Shown here in pieces: positions 35,740 through 44,508 of a stretch of 51,944 nt of DNA (its first letter is position 1; each line of letters begins with the position of its first letter). Position numbers and translations under genes: made by a program. Below the pieces are notes generated by a model. The model had not been told where the DNA came from, did no database searches, and saw only the letters and a list, made by a program, of their open reading frames with translations. This stretch comes from an uncultured Schlesneria sp. (GTDB lineage: Bacteria; Planctomycetota; Planctomycetia; Planctomycetales; Planctomycetaceae). The DNA is taken from positions 1 to 51,944 of the forward strand of contig CAIVEI010000078.1 of assembly GCA_903904835.1 (NCBI GenBank), read 5' to 3'.

Positions 35740-36831
35740 TCAGAACGAATGATCCCACGTATCGCCAGTCCCTTTGATGCGCAGCGGCGAAAACTGGTGT
35801 TGTACCCGACCAAGCAGGTCTTCGGGTTTTTCAAAATATTCTGACAGAAGCTTATCCAGCACCGGGTCTGCATCCCCGTCGGGTCGCGGCTGGAAGTGCG
35901 ATAAGACCAGCATGCGGTACGATCCCGCTTCGATCGGCAATCGATACCCGCCTTGATCGTCAACCGTGGCTGCCGCACCGCCGAGTGCTTTCATCGCCGC
36001 GTTCGCAACAAGCTGGTCGGCAGCCGAGTCAGCCGGTCGGAAACCGACAACAGAAAGTTTCACCTCGCCCGTTCGCTGCTGGGGAAAAACAATCACCCTT
36101 GCCCCGCGATCAGGCTGGCTTTCACCTTCTTTCGACTTAAAGGTGATCCGCCCCGTCAGTTCATTGTCCGCGAGTTCCTTTTTCGCCACCTCGGTTGATA
36201 CCGCTTCGATACGACCATGACGTTCGAAGACTCGTACAAATCGTTCGGTCAGCATTCCTGTCACAAACGGGACCAGCAACATCAACGACGTTTTTAGTGG
36301 CGAAGCTTCTGGCCGACGATTGGTATATGACGGTGCGGGTTCAAATTTCTTCGCATCCGCAAAATCGACTGGCGTTGACCCATCTGATAACGCGGCTAAT
36401 TCTGCCAGCAATCCACGTTCGCCAGCGATCCCGTTTTCAGACGGCCCAGTCAGCGACGCATTTGTCGGTGGAACGACAACAACCGGAGTCGGCGGAAGCG
36501 GAACCTCAATCGGAATCGGTTCGGGAAGCGGCTGTGGGATCTGGTTGTCTGTTTCGATATCGTCTGAATCGGTCAGGGATGACGACTTCAACGGCACCGT
36601 TGGTTGAGCTGGCGCGTCAACAAGCTTTGCCAGTTCATCGAGCGCCCGCGACAGATGAGTATCATCCAGATCGAGTTCTGGCCCCTGCATCGGCTGAACA
36701 CTACCATCGAGTAGCGGTACGCGAATCGACCGACCGCATGTCGGACAATCAACGACACCACCCGCCTGAGCACGTGAAATACCCAGAAACTGTCGGCAAT
36801 AATTACATCGAAATTTAATCGGCACGATCAA
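35740..36831 (-). CDS. Zinc-ribbon membrane protein, unknown function
   Basis: 363-aa protein beginning with a zinc ribbon: C9-x2-C12 (CNYC) and C29-x2-C32 (CPTC). A proline- and valine-rich disordered linker follows (PQPLPEPIPIEVPLPPTPVVVV), then one probable membrane helix near residues 180-200 (TSLMLLVPFVTGMLT), and a C-terminal domain about 150 residues long with ELTGRITFKS, GARVIVFPQQ and GYRLPIEAGSYRMLV, which resembles the carboxypeptidase-regulatory-like beta-sandwich fold. The architecture, cytoplasmic zinc ribbon plus extracytoplasmic sandwich, is seen in planctomycetes, but I know no assigned function. The ATG at 36831 starts the ribbon directly. It is convergent with the PilT-type gene. 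Confidence 0.72.
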   Translation of the reverse strand: MIVPIKFRCNYCRQFLGISRAQAGGVVDCPTCGRSIRVPLLDGSVQPMQGPELDLDDTHLSRALDELAKLVDAPAQPTVPLKSSSLTDSDDIETDNQIPQPLPEPIPIEVPLPPTPVVVVPPTNASLTGPSENGIAGERGLLAELAALSDGSTPVDFADAKKFEPAPSYTNRRPEASPLKTSLMLLVPFVTGMLTERFVRVFERHGRIEAVSTEVAKKELADNELTGRITFKSKEGESQPDRGARVIVFPQQRTGEVKLSVVGFRPADSAADQLVANAAMKALGGAAATVDDQGGYRLPIEAGSYRMLVLSHFQPRPDGDADPVLDKLLSEYFEKPEDLLGRVQHQFSPLRIKGTGDTWDHSF

Positions 36832-36950
36832 CGACCGTCGTGGTTTTTCTGAACGCGACTATGAACGGAAGAATTTCAGTGAGACCGTTTCGAGAGTTGC
36901 ATCCCGATTAACGACCGGATCCTCGACCGCGAACAGCCACGTTACACCGT

Positions 36951-38207
36951 TCATAGAAATCGTTCAATTGGTCGCCCGGCACAAAACTTCATCGGTCGGC
37001 CAATCGGTGTAATGACTTCCTTGGCATAATCGACTCCCAGCCGATGCAGGATGGTCGCATACAGGTCTGCGACTTCAATCGGGTCTTTCGGTTGCTTCGC
37101 TTCGCCTTCAGGATCGGTCTCACCGATGACAAGACCACTGGAAAGACCTCCGCCTCCCAGCAGACACGAAAACCCGTTCGGCCAATGATCCCGTCCACCC
37201 AGCGGATTGATGTTCGGCGTCCGACCGAATTCGCCTGTCACAAGCACAATTGTCGATTGTAACAGGTCTCGATCGACAAGATCCTTTAACAGTGTCGCCA
37301 GCGCCGGATCGAGTGTCTTTGCCCGCGCTGCTTGTCCCTCGTGGTTTTTGGCATGCGTGTCGAATCCTTGCAGCGAAACTTCGAGCGAGCGAACACCCAC
37401 TTCGATCAGTCGGCGAGCGACAAGACAGCCTCGGCCAAATGGATTTTCACCGTACGCCGCGCGAAGTTCTTTGGGTTCCTGTTCGATGGAAAATGCCTTG
37501 AGCTGCTCAGATGTCATCATCCTCAGTGCCGCGTCGATCGTGTGTTGATGCAGCGTCTGTTCGACTTTCGACTTTCGACCCTGCATGAACGACTGAGACA
37601 CAACGCTCAGGCTTTTTAATCGCCGATCCTGTCGATCTTGATCTACCAACGCTTTAATGTTTTGACCGGTTTCGCCGGGATTGAAAATTCGATAGGCGTC
37701 GAAACGATCACCCAGAAATCCACCACGGGGCGGGAAATTGGCGTCACCCAGTGACACAAATTGAGGAATCTCAACGGCAGCGTTGGGCTGTTCATGAATC
37801 GCGATCGAGCCGATACTCGGGTGAACAAGAGTCGGTTCCGGTCGATAGCCGGTGTGCAGCATATACGAAGCTCGTTCGTGATCCCCTTCCTTGGAAACCA
37901 TCGATCGGATGACGCTTAGATGATGTAGTTGTTCGGCCGATTGCGGATAAAGATCAGCAATTTCCAGGCCGGGAATCGTGGTCTTGATCGCCGAGACTTC
38001 GCCACCAATCCGTGTTCCGGGATGAGGGTCCCAACTCTCCAGTTGACTCTGGCCACCACCCAGCCAGATCGTCAAAAACGATTTCGCTCGTTCAGGACCA
38101 CGCTCTTCAGCAGCCCTCAATTCCAGCCCCGGTACTGCAAACGACAACCCCAGTGTAGAAGCGGCCAACCGCAGAAAGCCTCGACGAGATGAGTCCATCG
38201 ATTTCAC
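36951..38207 (-). CDS. DUF1501 domain-containing exported protein
   Basis: 418-aa DUF1501 protein with a Tat signal (SSRRGFLRLAASTLGLSF). Conserved motifs are WLGGGQSQLESWDPHPG near residue 48, GVRSLEVSLQGFDTHAKN, VTGEFGRTPNINPLGGRDHWPNGF near 325 and GLVIGETDPEGE. Translation probably begins at the GTG at 38207, which has AGGA seven bases upstream; an ATG at 38198 is possible but is spaced too far from it. It lies 63 bp downstream of the DUF1549/DUF1553 gene at 38271 and forms a two-gene operon with it. Compared with the other two DUF1501 proteins here, it has a shorter N-terminal half. Confidence 0.92.
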   Translation of the reverse strand: MKSMDSSRRGFLRLAASTLGLSFAVPGLELRAAEERGPERAKSFLTIWLGGGQSQLESWDPHPGTRIGGEVSAIKTTIPGLEIADLYPQSAEQLHHLSVIRSMVSKEGDHERASYMLHTGYRPEPTLVHPSIGSIAIHEQPNAAVEIPQFVSLGDANFPPRGGFLGDRFDAYRIFNPGETGQNIKALVDQDRQDRRLKSLSVVSQSFMQGRKSKVEQTLHQHTIDAALRMMTSEQLKAFSIEQEPKELRAAYGENPFGRGCLVARRLIEVGVRSLEVSLQGFDTHAKNHEGQAARAKTLDPALATLLKDLVDRDLLQSTIVLVTGEFGRTPNINPLGGRDHWPNGFSCLLGGGGLSSGLVIGETDPEGEAKQPKDPIEVADLYATILHRLGVDYAKEVITPIGRPMKFCAGRPIERFL

Positions 38208-38270
38208 TTTTTCTTCCTATCTTGTTCTGTCTACTTTCAACTTTCTCAAGTCTACTCTCTGGCCGCAGGC

Positions 38271-39926
38271 CTAGTGTTCCCAACAGAACTCAGGGGCGTT
38301 GAAAAGTGTCCAGAACAGATCTTCGACGACGCGGCTCCGTTCGTCCTTCTTCGTCCCCTCAAGTTGCTTTAACATCACGGATCGCTCTTCCCTTGTTGGA
38401 TGTCGTGTCAGACAGACCAGAAAACAGGTATCCAGACATGAGTCATCGTCTGGTGCCATCCCGGCAATGCGGCCTGCCGCACTGAAGATCGTGCTTTTCG
38501 TCCATTCTGCGGCAAAGTTGCTGTTCATCCGTAAAAGTGCCTGAGGGATCGTACCTGCCCGTTCCGTTAATTCATCGTCGCCCAGATCGCCGTATTCTTT
38601 GACGAAATCCAGTTCGCGGAAAAACCGAACCGCTCGGATGGTCCAATGCGAATTCTGATCAACAGTCTTGATTGACGACGCCTGCAACATCGACCCGACG
38701 ACTTGCTCAGGACGTAATCGAGTCAAAGGGAACGCCGCCCAGGTTTCTTCGACGCGGTCAGTCTTGTCACCCTCGTCAAACGCGGAATGTTGCGATGATG
38801 TCCGAAAGACGCGAGTCGCCGCAATGTTTCTGATCAGGCGCTTCAAATCACAGCCGTGAGATCGAAAGTCGGCACCAATCAAATCGAGCAGGTCCTGCGG
38901 ATCGCTGCCAGCCTCGTTTGGATTAGGAAGGTCATCGACAGGTTGAATCCACGGCTTGCCAAACATCAAACCCCAGATGCGATTGACGATCGCCCGGTCG
39001 AATCGACGGTTATCGGGATGAGTCACCCAGGCAGCAAGCCGCTCTCGCGTCTTCCCAGTTTCCGGCATCCATTCAGGATGAAAAGGAACCGCAGGCTCGA
39101 TCTCTCGATCCAGCAGCGTCAGACGGTCCTGAATCAAATACGGCGGTTTGTCTTTCTTTTCGTTGTTGTCTTCAACCCCGACACCCGAAATATTGAGTTG
39201 GCCATAACAGGCGGCCAGTCCTTCGAACTGGGCTTGTTTCCAGTCGGCAAAGGGGTGGTTGTGACATTGGGCACAATCGATACGCTGGCCGAGAAAGGCT
39301 CGCGCAGTCCGGCCCGCCAGCTTGTTGTGGTCAATGACACCTTCTGTGACCACCGCAGCGACAAAATTGACTTCAGGTTTGTCGGTCCACAATCCCCGAT
39401 CGGCGATCATGCTGCGGACAATATCATCGTACGGACGGTTTTCATGAAACTGAATGCCAAGCCAGGCCCAGAATCTGTCCCGGCGAAAGACGACGAATTG
39501 TCCCTCGTCGGCACCCACAAAAAACCGGGAAAATCGGCGAGCGAAATAATCGGCGAATCGTCGGTCAGACAGCATTCGGTCCGTCCACCGGTCAATCCGG
39601 TCTGGCGAGCCATCCGATTCAAACAGACGAATCTCTTCCAGCGACGGTACGGTCCCCAGCAACACGAGCGAAAGTCGACGATAGAGTGTCAAATCATCCG
39701 CCGGAATAGCGGGTTCCAGCCCCGCCTCATGCCATCGGTCCGAAAACAATCGGTCAATCCGATGAACGACGGATTCGCCGTCGGCAGAATCAACCACACT
39801 TTCGGTGACCTTTTCAGGCCGAATCGACCTGATGGGGCTGCGAGCGGCTGATGCCACCAGGACAAATACGCCCACAACCACCAGCAGCGGTGCCATCGCA
39901 GTCACAAGCGTGCGGCGTCGGTTCAT
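38271..39926 (-). CDS. DUF1549/DUF1553 cytochrome-like exported protein
   Basis: 551-aa short-form PSCyt2/PSD1 protein with an N-terminal membrane segment (MAPLLVVVGVFVLVASAA, residues about 11-28). DUF1549 contains LYRRLSLVLLGTVPSLEE and CAQCHNHPFADWKQ (CxxCH-type motif near residue 230). DUF1553 contains NRIWGLMFGKPWIQPVDDL and a late CLVCLTRHPTREE. The frame continues upstream to 40019, but the ATG at 39926 gives a normal signal peptide and a start MNRRRTLV. It is the first gene of a two-gene operon with DUF1501, and a probable paralogue of the 32399 gene; that operon has an extra EF-hand gene that this one lacks. Activity is unknown. Confidence 0.92.
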   Translation of the reverse strand: MNRRRTLVTAMAPLLVVVGVFVLVASAARSPIRSIRPEKVTESVVDSADGESVVHRIDRLFSDRWHEAGLEPAIPADDLTLYRRLSLVLLGTVPSLEEIRLFESDGSPDRIDRWTDRMLSDRRFADYFARRFSRFFVGADEGQFVVFRRDRFWAWLGIQFHENRPYDDIVRSMIADRGLWTDKPEVNFVAAVVTEGVIDHNKLAGRTARAFLGQRIDCAQCHNHPFADWKQAQFEGLAACYGQLNISGVGVEDNNEKKDKPPYLIQDRLTLLDREIEPAVPFHPEWMPETGKTRERLAAWVTHPDNRRFDRAIVNRIWGLMFGKPWIQPVDDLPNPNEAGSDPQDLLDLIGADFRSHGCDLKRLIRNIAATRVFRTSSQHSAFDEGDKTDRVEETWAAFPLTRLRPEQVVGSMLQASSIKTVDQNSHWTIRAVRFFRELDFVKEYGDLGDDELTERAGTIPQALLRMNSNFAAEWTKSTIFSAAGRIAGMAPDDDSCLDTCFLVCLTRHPTREERSVMLKQLEGTKKDERSRVVEDLFWTLFNAPEFCWEH

Positions 39927-40137
39927 GACGTTTCGTCCAATCAGCGAAATTCCATTCGAAATAAACCTGGTCAAAACATGAGACCGATTGAACCAGTCTA
40001 TCACTTTGCCATCGTACAAAGCATACCCGATTCAATACCCGACAATCGATACGCAGGTTTCAGTTCGATTGCTGCAACCGATTGCATTCGTTCCGGGTAA
40101 TCTCTGATACTCGGAAAGGATTCAAGCAGGCGTATTC

Positions 40138-41400
40138 ATGAGCACGATCGAAATGTTACCGCAGACGACCGTTCCGTCCGAGGATTTTTCATCAGGAATC
40201 ATCGCACCAACGCCGGATGACGCGATTGTCTTAACCGACGACAACTTTCTTGCCGACGATACTTATTCGTCATTTTATCGATTGCGGCCGTTCCCTCATC
40301 CCATTTGGAGACCGCATCTGGCGGCGTATTGGATCTTGGAACTTGGTTTTGGACTACTTAGCCTGTTTGCGTTGCTGGCATTCCTGGCAGCGGTTCCGAT
40401 TGTGAATTTTATTGCACTGGGATATCTGCTTGAGGCCGAGGGCCGCGTCGCACGGACGGGGAAGCTGCGATACGGATTGCCTCTGCTGCCGCTGGCTCCG
40501 CGATTGGGCGGAATCGCCGCCGGAATTTGGGTCTGGTGGTGGATCGTGCGACTTGTCGCGGATGCTGCCAGTGATGCACAACTGATTTCGCCCGGTACCG
40601 GTGTCGCGGCCGCCTGGCAGATTGGTTTGATTCTGTTTTCGTCAGCCGTGGCAATCCATTTAGTGCTGGCGCTGGCCCGAGGGGGACGACTCAGTCTCTT
40701 CTTCTGGCCGACACCCGTTAACGCGATGTGGCTGTGGAAACAGCTTCATCAGGGGAATTACCTGAAAACCGCTGGTAGCGCGGTCCTGGAATTCATCGTG
40801 GCCTTACGTATCAGGCATCACTTCTGGCTGGGGTTTCGCGGATTTGCGTTCGCCTTCGCATGGCTGTTTGTTCCCACGGCTTTGTTTTCGGCTCTTCGAG
40901 ATACTTCAAAACCGGGCCAGGTAATCGTCACATTGATCGGTGGATTCCTGCTCATTCTCGTTCTGAGCTGGGTACCGTTTCTCCAAGCCCGCTTCGCAGC
41001 AGAAAACCGCTGGAAAGCTATGTTTGAATTGAAAACGATCCGGGAACTTTACCGCAAAGCACCGATTGTCATGTTTGTCTCGGTTGTGATTCTTTATGCA
41101 CTGTCATTGCCGTTGTACCTTTTCAAAGTGGCAGCACTCCCTCAGGACGTTTACTGGCTGATCACGCCAATTTTTATCGCGTCCATTTATCCCGCGAAGA
41201 TCCTGATCGGCTGGGCCTATTCCAAAGCGATACGAACTGAGAAACGTGCCTGGCGGATCTTACGCTGGCCCCTCTCGCTGCTGCTGTTTCCCTTGCTTGC
41301 GTTTTACGTGTTTGTGCTTTTCTTCACCCCGGCGATCGGTGCGAAAGGACGAGCCGTCCTGTTTCAACATCATGGGATTCTGCTTCCCTGGCCGTTTTAA
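40138..41400 (+). CDS. Polytopic inner-membrane protein, unknown function
   Basis: 420-aa protein with about eight hydrophobic helices from residue 60 to 405, for example LELGFGLLSLFALLAFLAA, IGLILFSSAVAIHLVLALA, VIVTLIGGFLLILVL and SLLLFPLLAFYVFVLFF. The first 45 residues are polar and acidic (PSEDFSSGIIAPTPDDAIVLTDD) and probably cytoplasmic. Loops include LEAEGRVARTGKLRYGLP and PFLQARFAAENRWKAMFELK. Strong hydrophobicity, a plausible ribosome site (GCAGGCG) and no competing frame make it a real gene. No transporter signature or catalytic motif is seen and I do not recognise the family. It stands alone, ahead of the secreted-protein genes. Confidence 0.78.
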   Translation: MSTIEMLPQTTVPSEDFSSGIIAPTPDDAIVLTDDNFLADDTYSSFYRLRPFPHPIWRPHLAAYWILELGFGLLSLFALLAFLAAVPIVNFIALGYLLEAEGRVARTGKLRYGLPLLPLAPRLGGIAAGIWVWWWIVRLVADAASDAQLISPGTGVAAAWQIGLILFSSAVAIHLVLALARGGRLSLFFWPTPVNAMWLWKQLHQGNYLKTAGSAVLEFIVALRIRHHFWLGFRGFAFAFAWLFVPTALFSALRDTSKPGQVIVTLIGGFLLILVLSWVPFLQARFAAENRWKAMFELKTIRELYRKAPIVMFVSVVILYALSLPLYLFKVAALPQDVYWLITPIFIASIYPAKILIGWAYSKAIRTEKRAWRILRWPLSLLLFPLLAFYVFVLFFTPAIGAKGRAVLFQHHGILLPWPF

Positions 41401-41563
41401 AGAAGAAGGGGCCGGGTGTAAACAAATCAAGTTTAACGAATGAACCAATTCTGACGAGGATGCACTGGAGCGAGAATTTGAAGCGAGTTCCTGTCGATAT
41501 TACAGAAGAGAAGGAATCTCACGAAGTTAAAATCGCGATGATTTGAACGCGTAAGGAAATGCA

Positions 41564-43732
41564 ATGAATCTGGCGCGGAGGCCCACGCAACTTCGCCGAA
41601 TGGTGCGTGGGCGGGACAAGTCCGTCAGATCGCATTTCCGTTTTCTCGCTGAGCTCTTCTTTTTCGCGACTATTTTGGCTCTGCCATTCCAGTTAGCCCA
41701 AGCCAGCAACCTGGAAGTCTTGTCGCAATCCGACGATCAAAAAAGCGATTCGCCGTCAGCAACCAAGCCATCGCCGTCGTCGGCCAGCGAAACATCTGCC
41801 AAGCCGATCACCGATCCAAACGCCAGACAATCGTCACCGGCAAGCGGCGGCACAACTTCCGGTCAATCTCAAACAGAAACCAAACCCAAAACAGACGACA
41901 AGAAACCAGCCAACGAAGCAGGCATTTCGACGCCCATTCCGACAACGCCTCTATCGGCACAAAATGCCGCTAATCCTCTCCCGCGACCAGCAGCGGCCGC
42001 ACCACCCAGCTTCGGGCAGCTTGGTGCCGGGCAAGGTCAGTTGCAGTCCAGAAATAACGTCCCGGGATTTTTTGGCGACTTTTTCGCCCCTGGTGGAAAC
42101 GTACTGAACGTCCCCGGAACGCCGATCCATAATTCGCCTCAAACGCCTGGAGCAACACCTCTTGCTCTGGGTTTCGCGTCGGTTTCAACACCGGGCACGC
42201 CCACTCCGGCGCAACTTTATTTCCGGTCCGTGAATACAAGCGGACCTATGTCTAATCCGTTTGTGCCAGCGGCTGGCACTGAAAACTACGTCTACAGAAC
42301 CAACGTTCCGGGCATCAACAACACAACGACACCGCCAACCTACCAGCTCAACACCATTCCCCCGAATTCGGCCAATCCGGTTGGTTACTTTATTCCCTTC
42401 ACAAGTACTCAAGTCAACACGGGGCCCGGGTTTATAGGTCAACTCGGCACTTTGCAGAGTGCCCCTCCCACATCCGTCAATGGACACCCGCTGAATGACG
42501 TCATTGCCGTTGGTGCGCCGATTACAAAATTTGGAACGACGCAAAGCGCCGTCGATACGGTCTATGCGTTTTTCAGCGACACGCAACCGCCAAACTACCA
42601 TGCTCAGCCCATCGTCTTTACAGGCGGGGCCGGTTCGACGACTCAAGTCCCTATTCTTTCAGTCCTGACTTCGAACACGAGTACGAGTGTGTACTCGCCG
42701 AGTCTCGCCGCAGGAGGTGTTCAGAAACTTGTTGATAATGCGAGTCCTGTTCCGCGTGACCGGGTCTTTTTTAACTACAGCTATTTTCAAAACAGCGCCA
42801 TCATGGTCGATGGGCATGCGATCAACGTCAATCGGCTGACCCCCGGTTTCGAAAAGACATTCTTCAACCAGCGAATGTCCGTAGAAGTCCGAGTCCCGTT
42901 TGCGACGACAATCGATAGCGTGAACCTGACCGGCGTGACAAATACCAGCAATATCCTGCTCGGCAATCAGACGACATACCTGAAGGCGCTACTGTACACC
43001 GATTCGAAACTGTCGATTGCAAGTGGTCTGGGGATTCAATTGCCGACGGCTGCCAGTACCGAATATTCCGTGAACGGATATTCGATCAAGGCAGTTGACG
43101 GAGCCTATACTCAGACGAGTTCGATTGACATTCTCAAGATCCGAAACGAAGCGGTCCACCTGATGCCGTATCTCGGATCGGTTTATACGCCAAACGACCG
43201 GTTCTTCGCCCAATCGGTGGCACAGCTTGACTTCGCGACCAATGGTAACACGGTTTATAACGCGGCCGTGTATCCGGTGCTGAACGATTCCAATCCAAAT
43301 CCGGCGACGTGGACCGTGACCTCTGCCACCACGGGGCTTTCGCGAGCCGGTTCGCTGAATGATACGAATTTCATGTACCTGAGCGCGAATACGGGCTATT
43401 GGATTTACAAGACAACAAATCCCTATGAACGCGGCCTGACGGGATTCGCGCCGACGATCGAAATGCACTACAACCAGTCGTTGCAACGCGAAGACACGGT
43501 GAGCGGTTTCTACGGAAACCCCGGCCAAGGGACGAAGAATATCTCGCAGCTCAACGGGGTGATTGGTGCCACGACGGTGTTTGGTAATGACAAGTACCTG
43601 TCTGTCGGTTACGTCCTGCCGTTTGAGACGGGTGTGAATCGTGCCTATGACGGTGAACTGCGCGTCATGTTCAATTACTACTTCGGCGCACCCAGGGTCA
43701 ATCCCCGTTTCAGGAACGTTCCGTCATTTTGA
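41564..43732 (+). CDS. Probable secreted or outer-membrane protein
   Basis: 722-aa protein. A long basic N-region precedes a hydrophobic signal core (LAELFFFATILALPFQLAQA, residues about 28-47). Residues 55-125 are a Ser/Pro/Lys low-complexity segment. The rest is Asn/Thr/Ser/Gly-rich and beta-like, with alternating hydrophobic residues and repeated strand-like runs such as GYWIYKTTNPYERG and YLSVGYVLPF. The chain ends with FRNVPSF, a terminal aromatic as in many outer-membrane beta-barrels. AAGGA lies six bases before the ATG. No family is recognised. A barrel or surface protein is the best inference, supported by its position beside the giant surface protein; composition is unlike the cytoplasmic genes nearby. 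Confidence 0.7.
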   Translation: MNLARRPTQLRRMVRGRDKSVRSHFRFLAELFFFATILALPFQLAQASNLEVLSQSDDQKSDSPSATKPSPSSASETSAKPITDPNARQSSPASGGTTSGQSQTETKPKTDDKKPANEAGISTPIPTTPLSAQNAANPLPRPAAAAPPSFGQLGAGQGQLQSRNNVPGFFGDFFAPGGNVLNVPGTPIHNSPQTPGATPLALGFASVSTPGTPTPAQLYFRSVNTSGPMSNPFVPAAGTENYVYRTNVPGINNTTTPPTYQLNTIPPNSANPVGYFIPFTSTQVNTGPGFIGQLGTLQSAPPTSVNGHPLNDVIAVGAPITKFGTTQSAVDTVYAFFSDTQPPNYHAQPIVFTGGAGSTTQVPILSVLTSNTSTSVYSPSLAAGGVQKLVDNASPVPRDRVFFNYSYFQNSAIMVDGHAINVNRLTPGFEKTFFNQRMSVEVRVPFATTIDSVNLTGVTNTSNILLGNQTTYLKALLYTDSKLSIASGLGIQLPTAASTEYSVNGYSIKAVDGAYTQTSSIDILKIRNEAVHLMPYLGSVYTPNDRFFAQSVAQLDFATNGNTVYNAAVYPVLNDSNPNPATWTVTSATTGLSRAGSLNDTNFMYLSANTGYWIYKTTNPYERGLTGFAPTIEMHYNQSLQREDTVSGFYGNPGQGTKNISQLNGVIGATTVFGNDKYLSVGYVLPFETGVNRAYDGELRVMFNYYFGAPRVNPRFRNVPSF

Positions 43733-43763
43733 TTTCGCGTGAGCGGAGCTCCATTAAAAGCGC

Positions 43764-44367
43764 AACCCCACCTCCCCTGCGGGGGTGGTTAACGGGCCTT
43801 TGCCCTAGCCGGGTTTATTCGTTAGCCCGAAGCGCAAGCGAGGGATCTTCGCTTCGTTTGGGAAATCTGCGACATCAATAATGGAACGCCGGATGCCACG
43901 CCCAGATCAGACCGCATCCCTTCAGCCCCAATGCGGCCGGTGATTCGAATATCCAGGGTCGTAGGTCCTCCGGAGGCCCTGGTGATTCGTCACCGGAAAT
44001 GAAGAGAGGCCTGAAAGGCCGGTCGTTCGGATGCGTTGTATCTTTCGATCACCGGCGCGGTCCGAGTCTCGTACATGATGTCTCGAGGGAACTGTCGGCC
44101 CTTCAGGCCTGGTGTCTTGATCAACGGAGGGTACCCGGGCCTCCGGAAGACCTGCGACCCTGGCTATTTGAACTGCTGACCCGTTGGGCCGCAGGGAAGC
44201 ATTCTTGTCGCATCACCAAGTCTTGACGACACACTCTGTTCAGCACTTCGTGAGGTTGTTTCAGAATCAATGCCGCTGTTTTTTGGAATTCGCATTGAAC
44301 CGCATCGATGAACGTGACGCGGACTAGCGAGAACGCCCGTTCACCACTGTCTCAGGGCAGTGAGGTT
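43764..44367. repeat. Long inverted-repeat element A, upstream of giant gene
   Basis: The left end is a conserved block from AACCCCACCTCCCCTGCGGG onward, including GCCTTTGCCCTAGC and then GTTAGCCCGAAGCGCAAGCG (43764-43855). The right end at about 44322-44367 is a degraded inverted copy (ACTAGCGAGAACGCCCG to AGTGAGGTT). The same block and its inverted partner bound a compact 240-bp element at 49554-49793 on the other side of the surface-protein gene. The shared stretch GAATTCGCAT-GAACCG just inside the right end confirms the relationship. In A, the centre (about 43880-44270) is replaced or enlarged by a second palindrome. Together with the sequence up to 44508 this fills the gap; GAGGAATTACG precedes the next ATG. 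Confidence 0.7.
43953..44162. repeat. Second palindromic element nested in element A
   Basis: Outer arms CCAGGGTCGTAGGTCCTCCG (43953 on) and the inverted partner ending at 44162 (CGGAAGACCTGCGACCCTGG) match at 25 of 27 positions. Inner arms AGGCCTGAAAGGCC (44007) and GGCCCTTCAGGCCT (44097-44110) also pair. The whole is a nested hairpin of about 210 bp lying inside element A and absent from element B at 49554. This suggests one repeat inserted into another, or two repeat families that recombined. A 75-codon open frame through it is not a gene. Confidence 0.65.
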
Positions 44368-44508
44368 TCGCCGGAATGCTCCATAGAGTGATTTCCCCTG
44401 ACCGGCAAAATCATTCTTGCAAATGCTTATCTGCTGTCCGAGAATCAAATTTCTTTTTCACAAAAACGGCAATTTCACTTCGCGCCGAAAATAACCCGAG
44501 GAATTACG

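Noticed and set aside
38856-39851. 331-codon open frame on the plus strand
   Set aside because: Antisense shadow of the DUF1549/DUF1553 gene at 38271; no motif or ribosome site.
43999-44226. 75-codon open frame between the outer-membrane-like gene and the giant surface gene
   Set aside because: It lies wholly inside the nested palindromic repeats and its residues are just translated repeat DNA.
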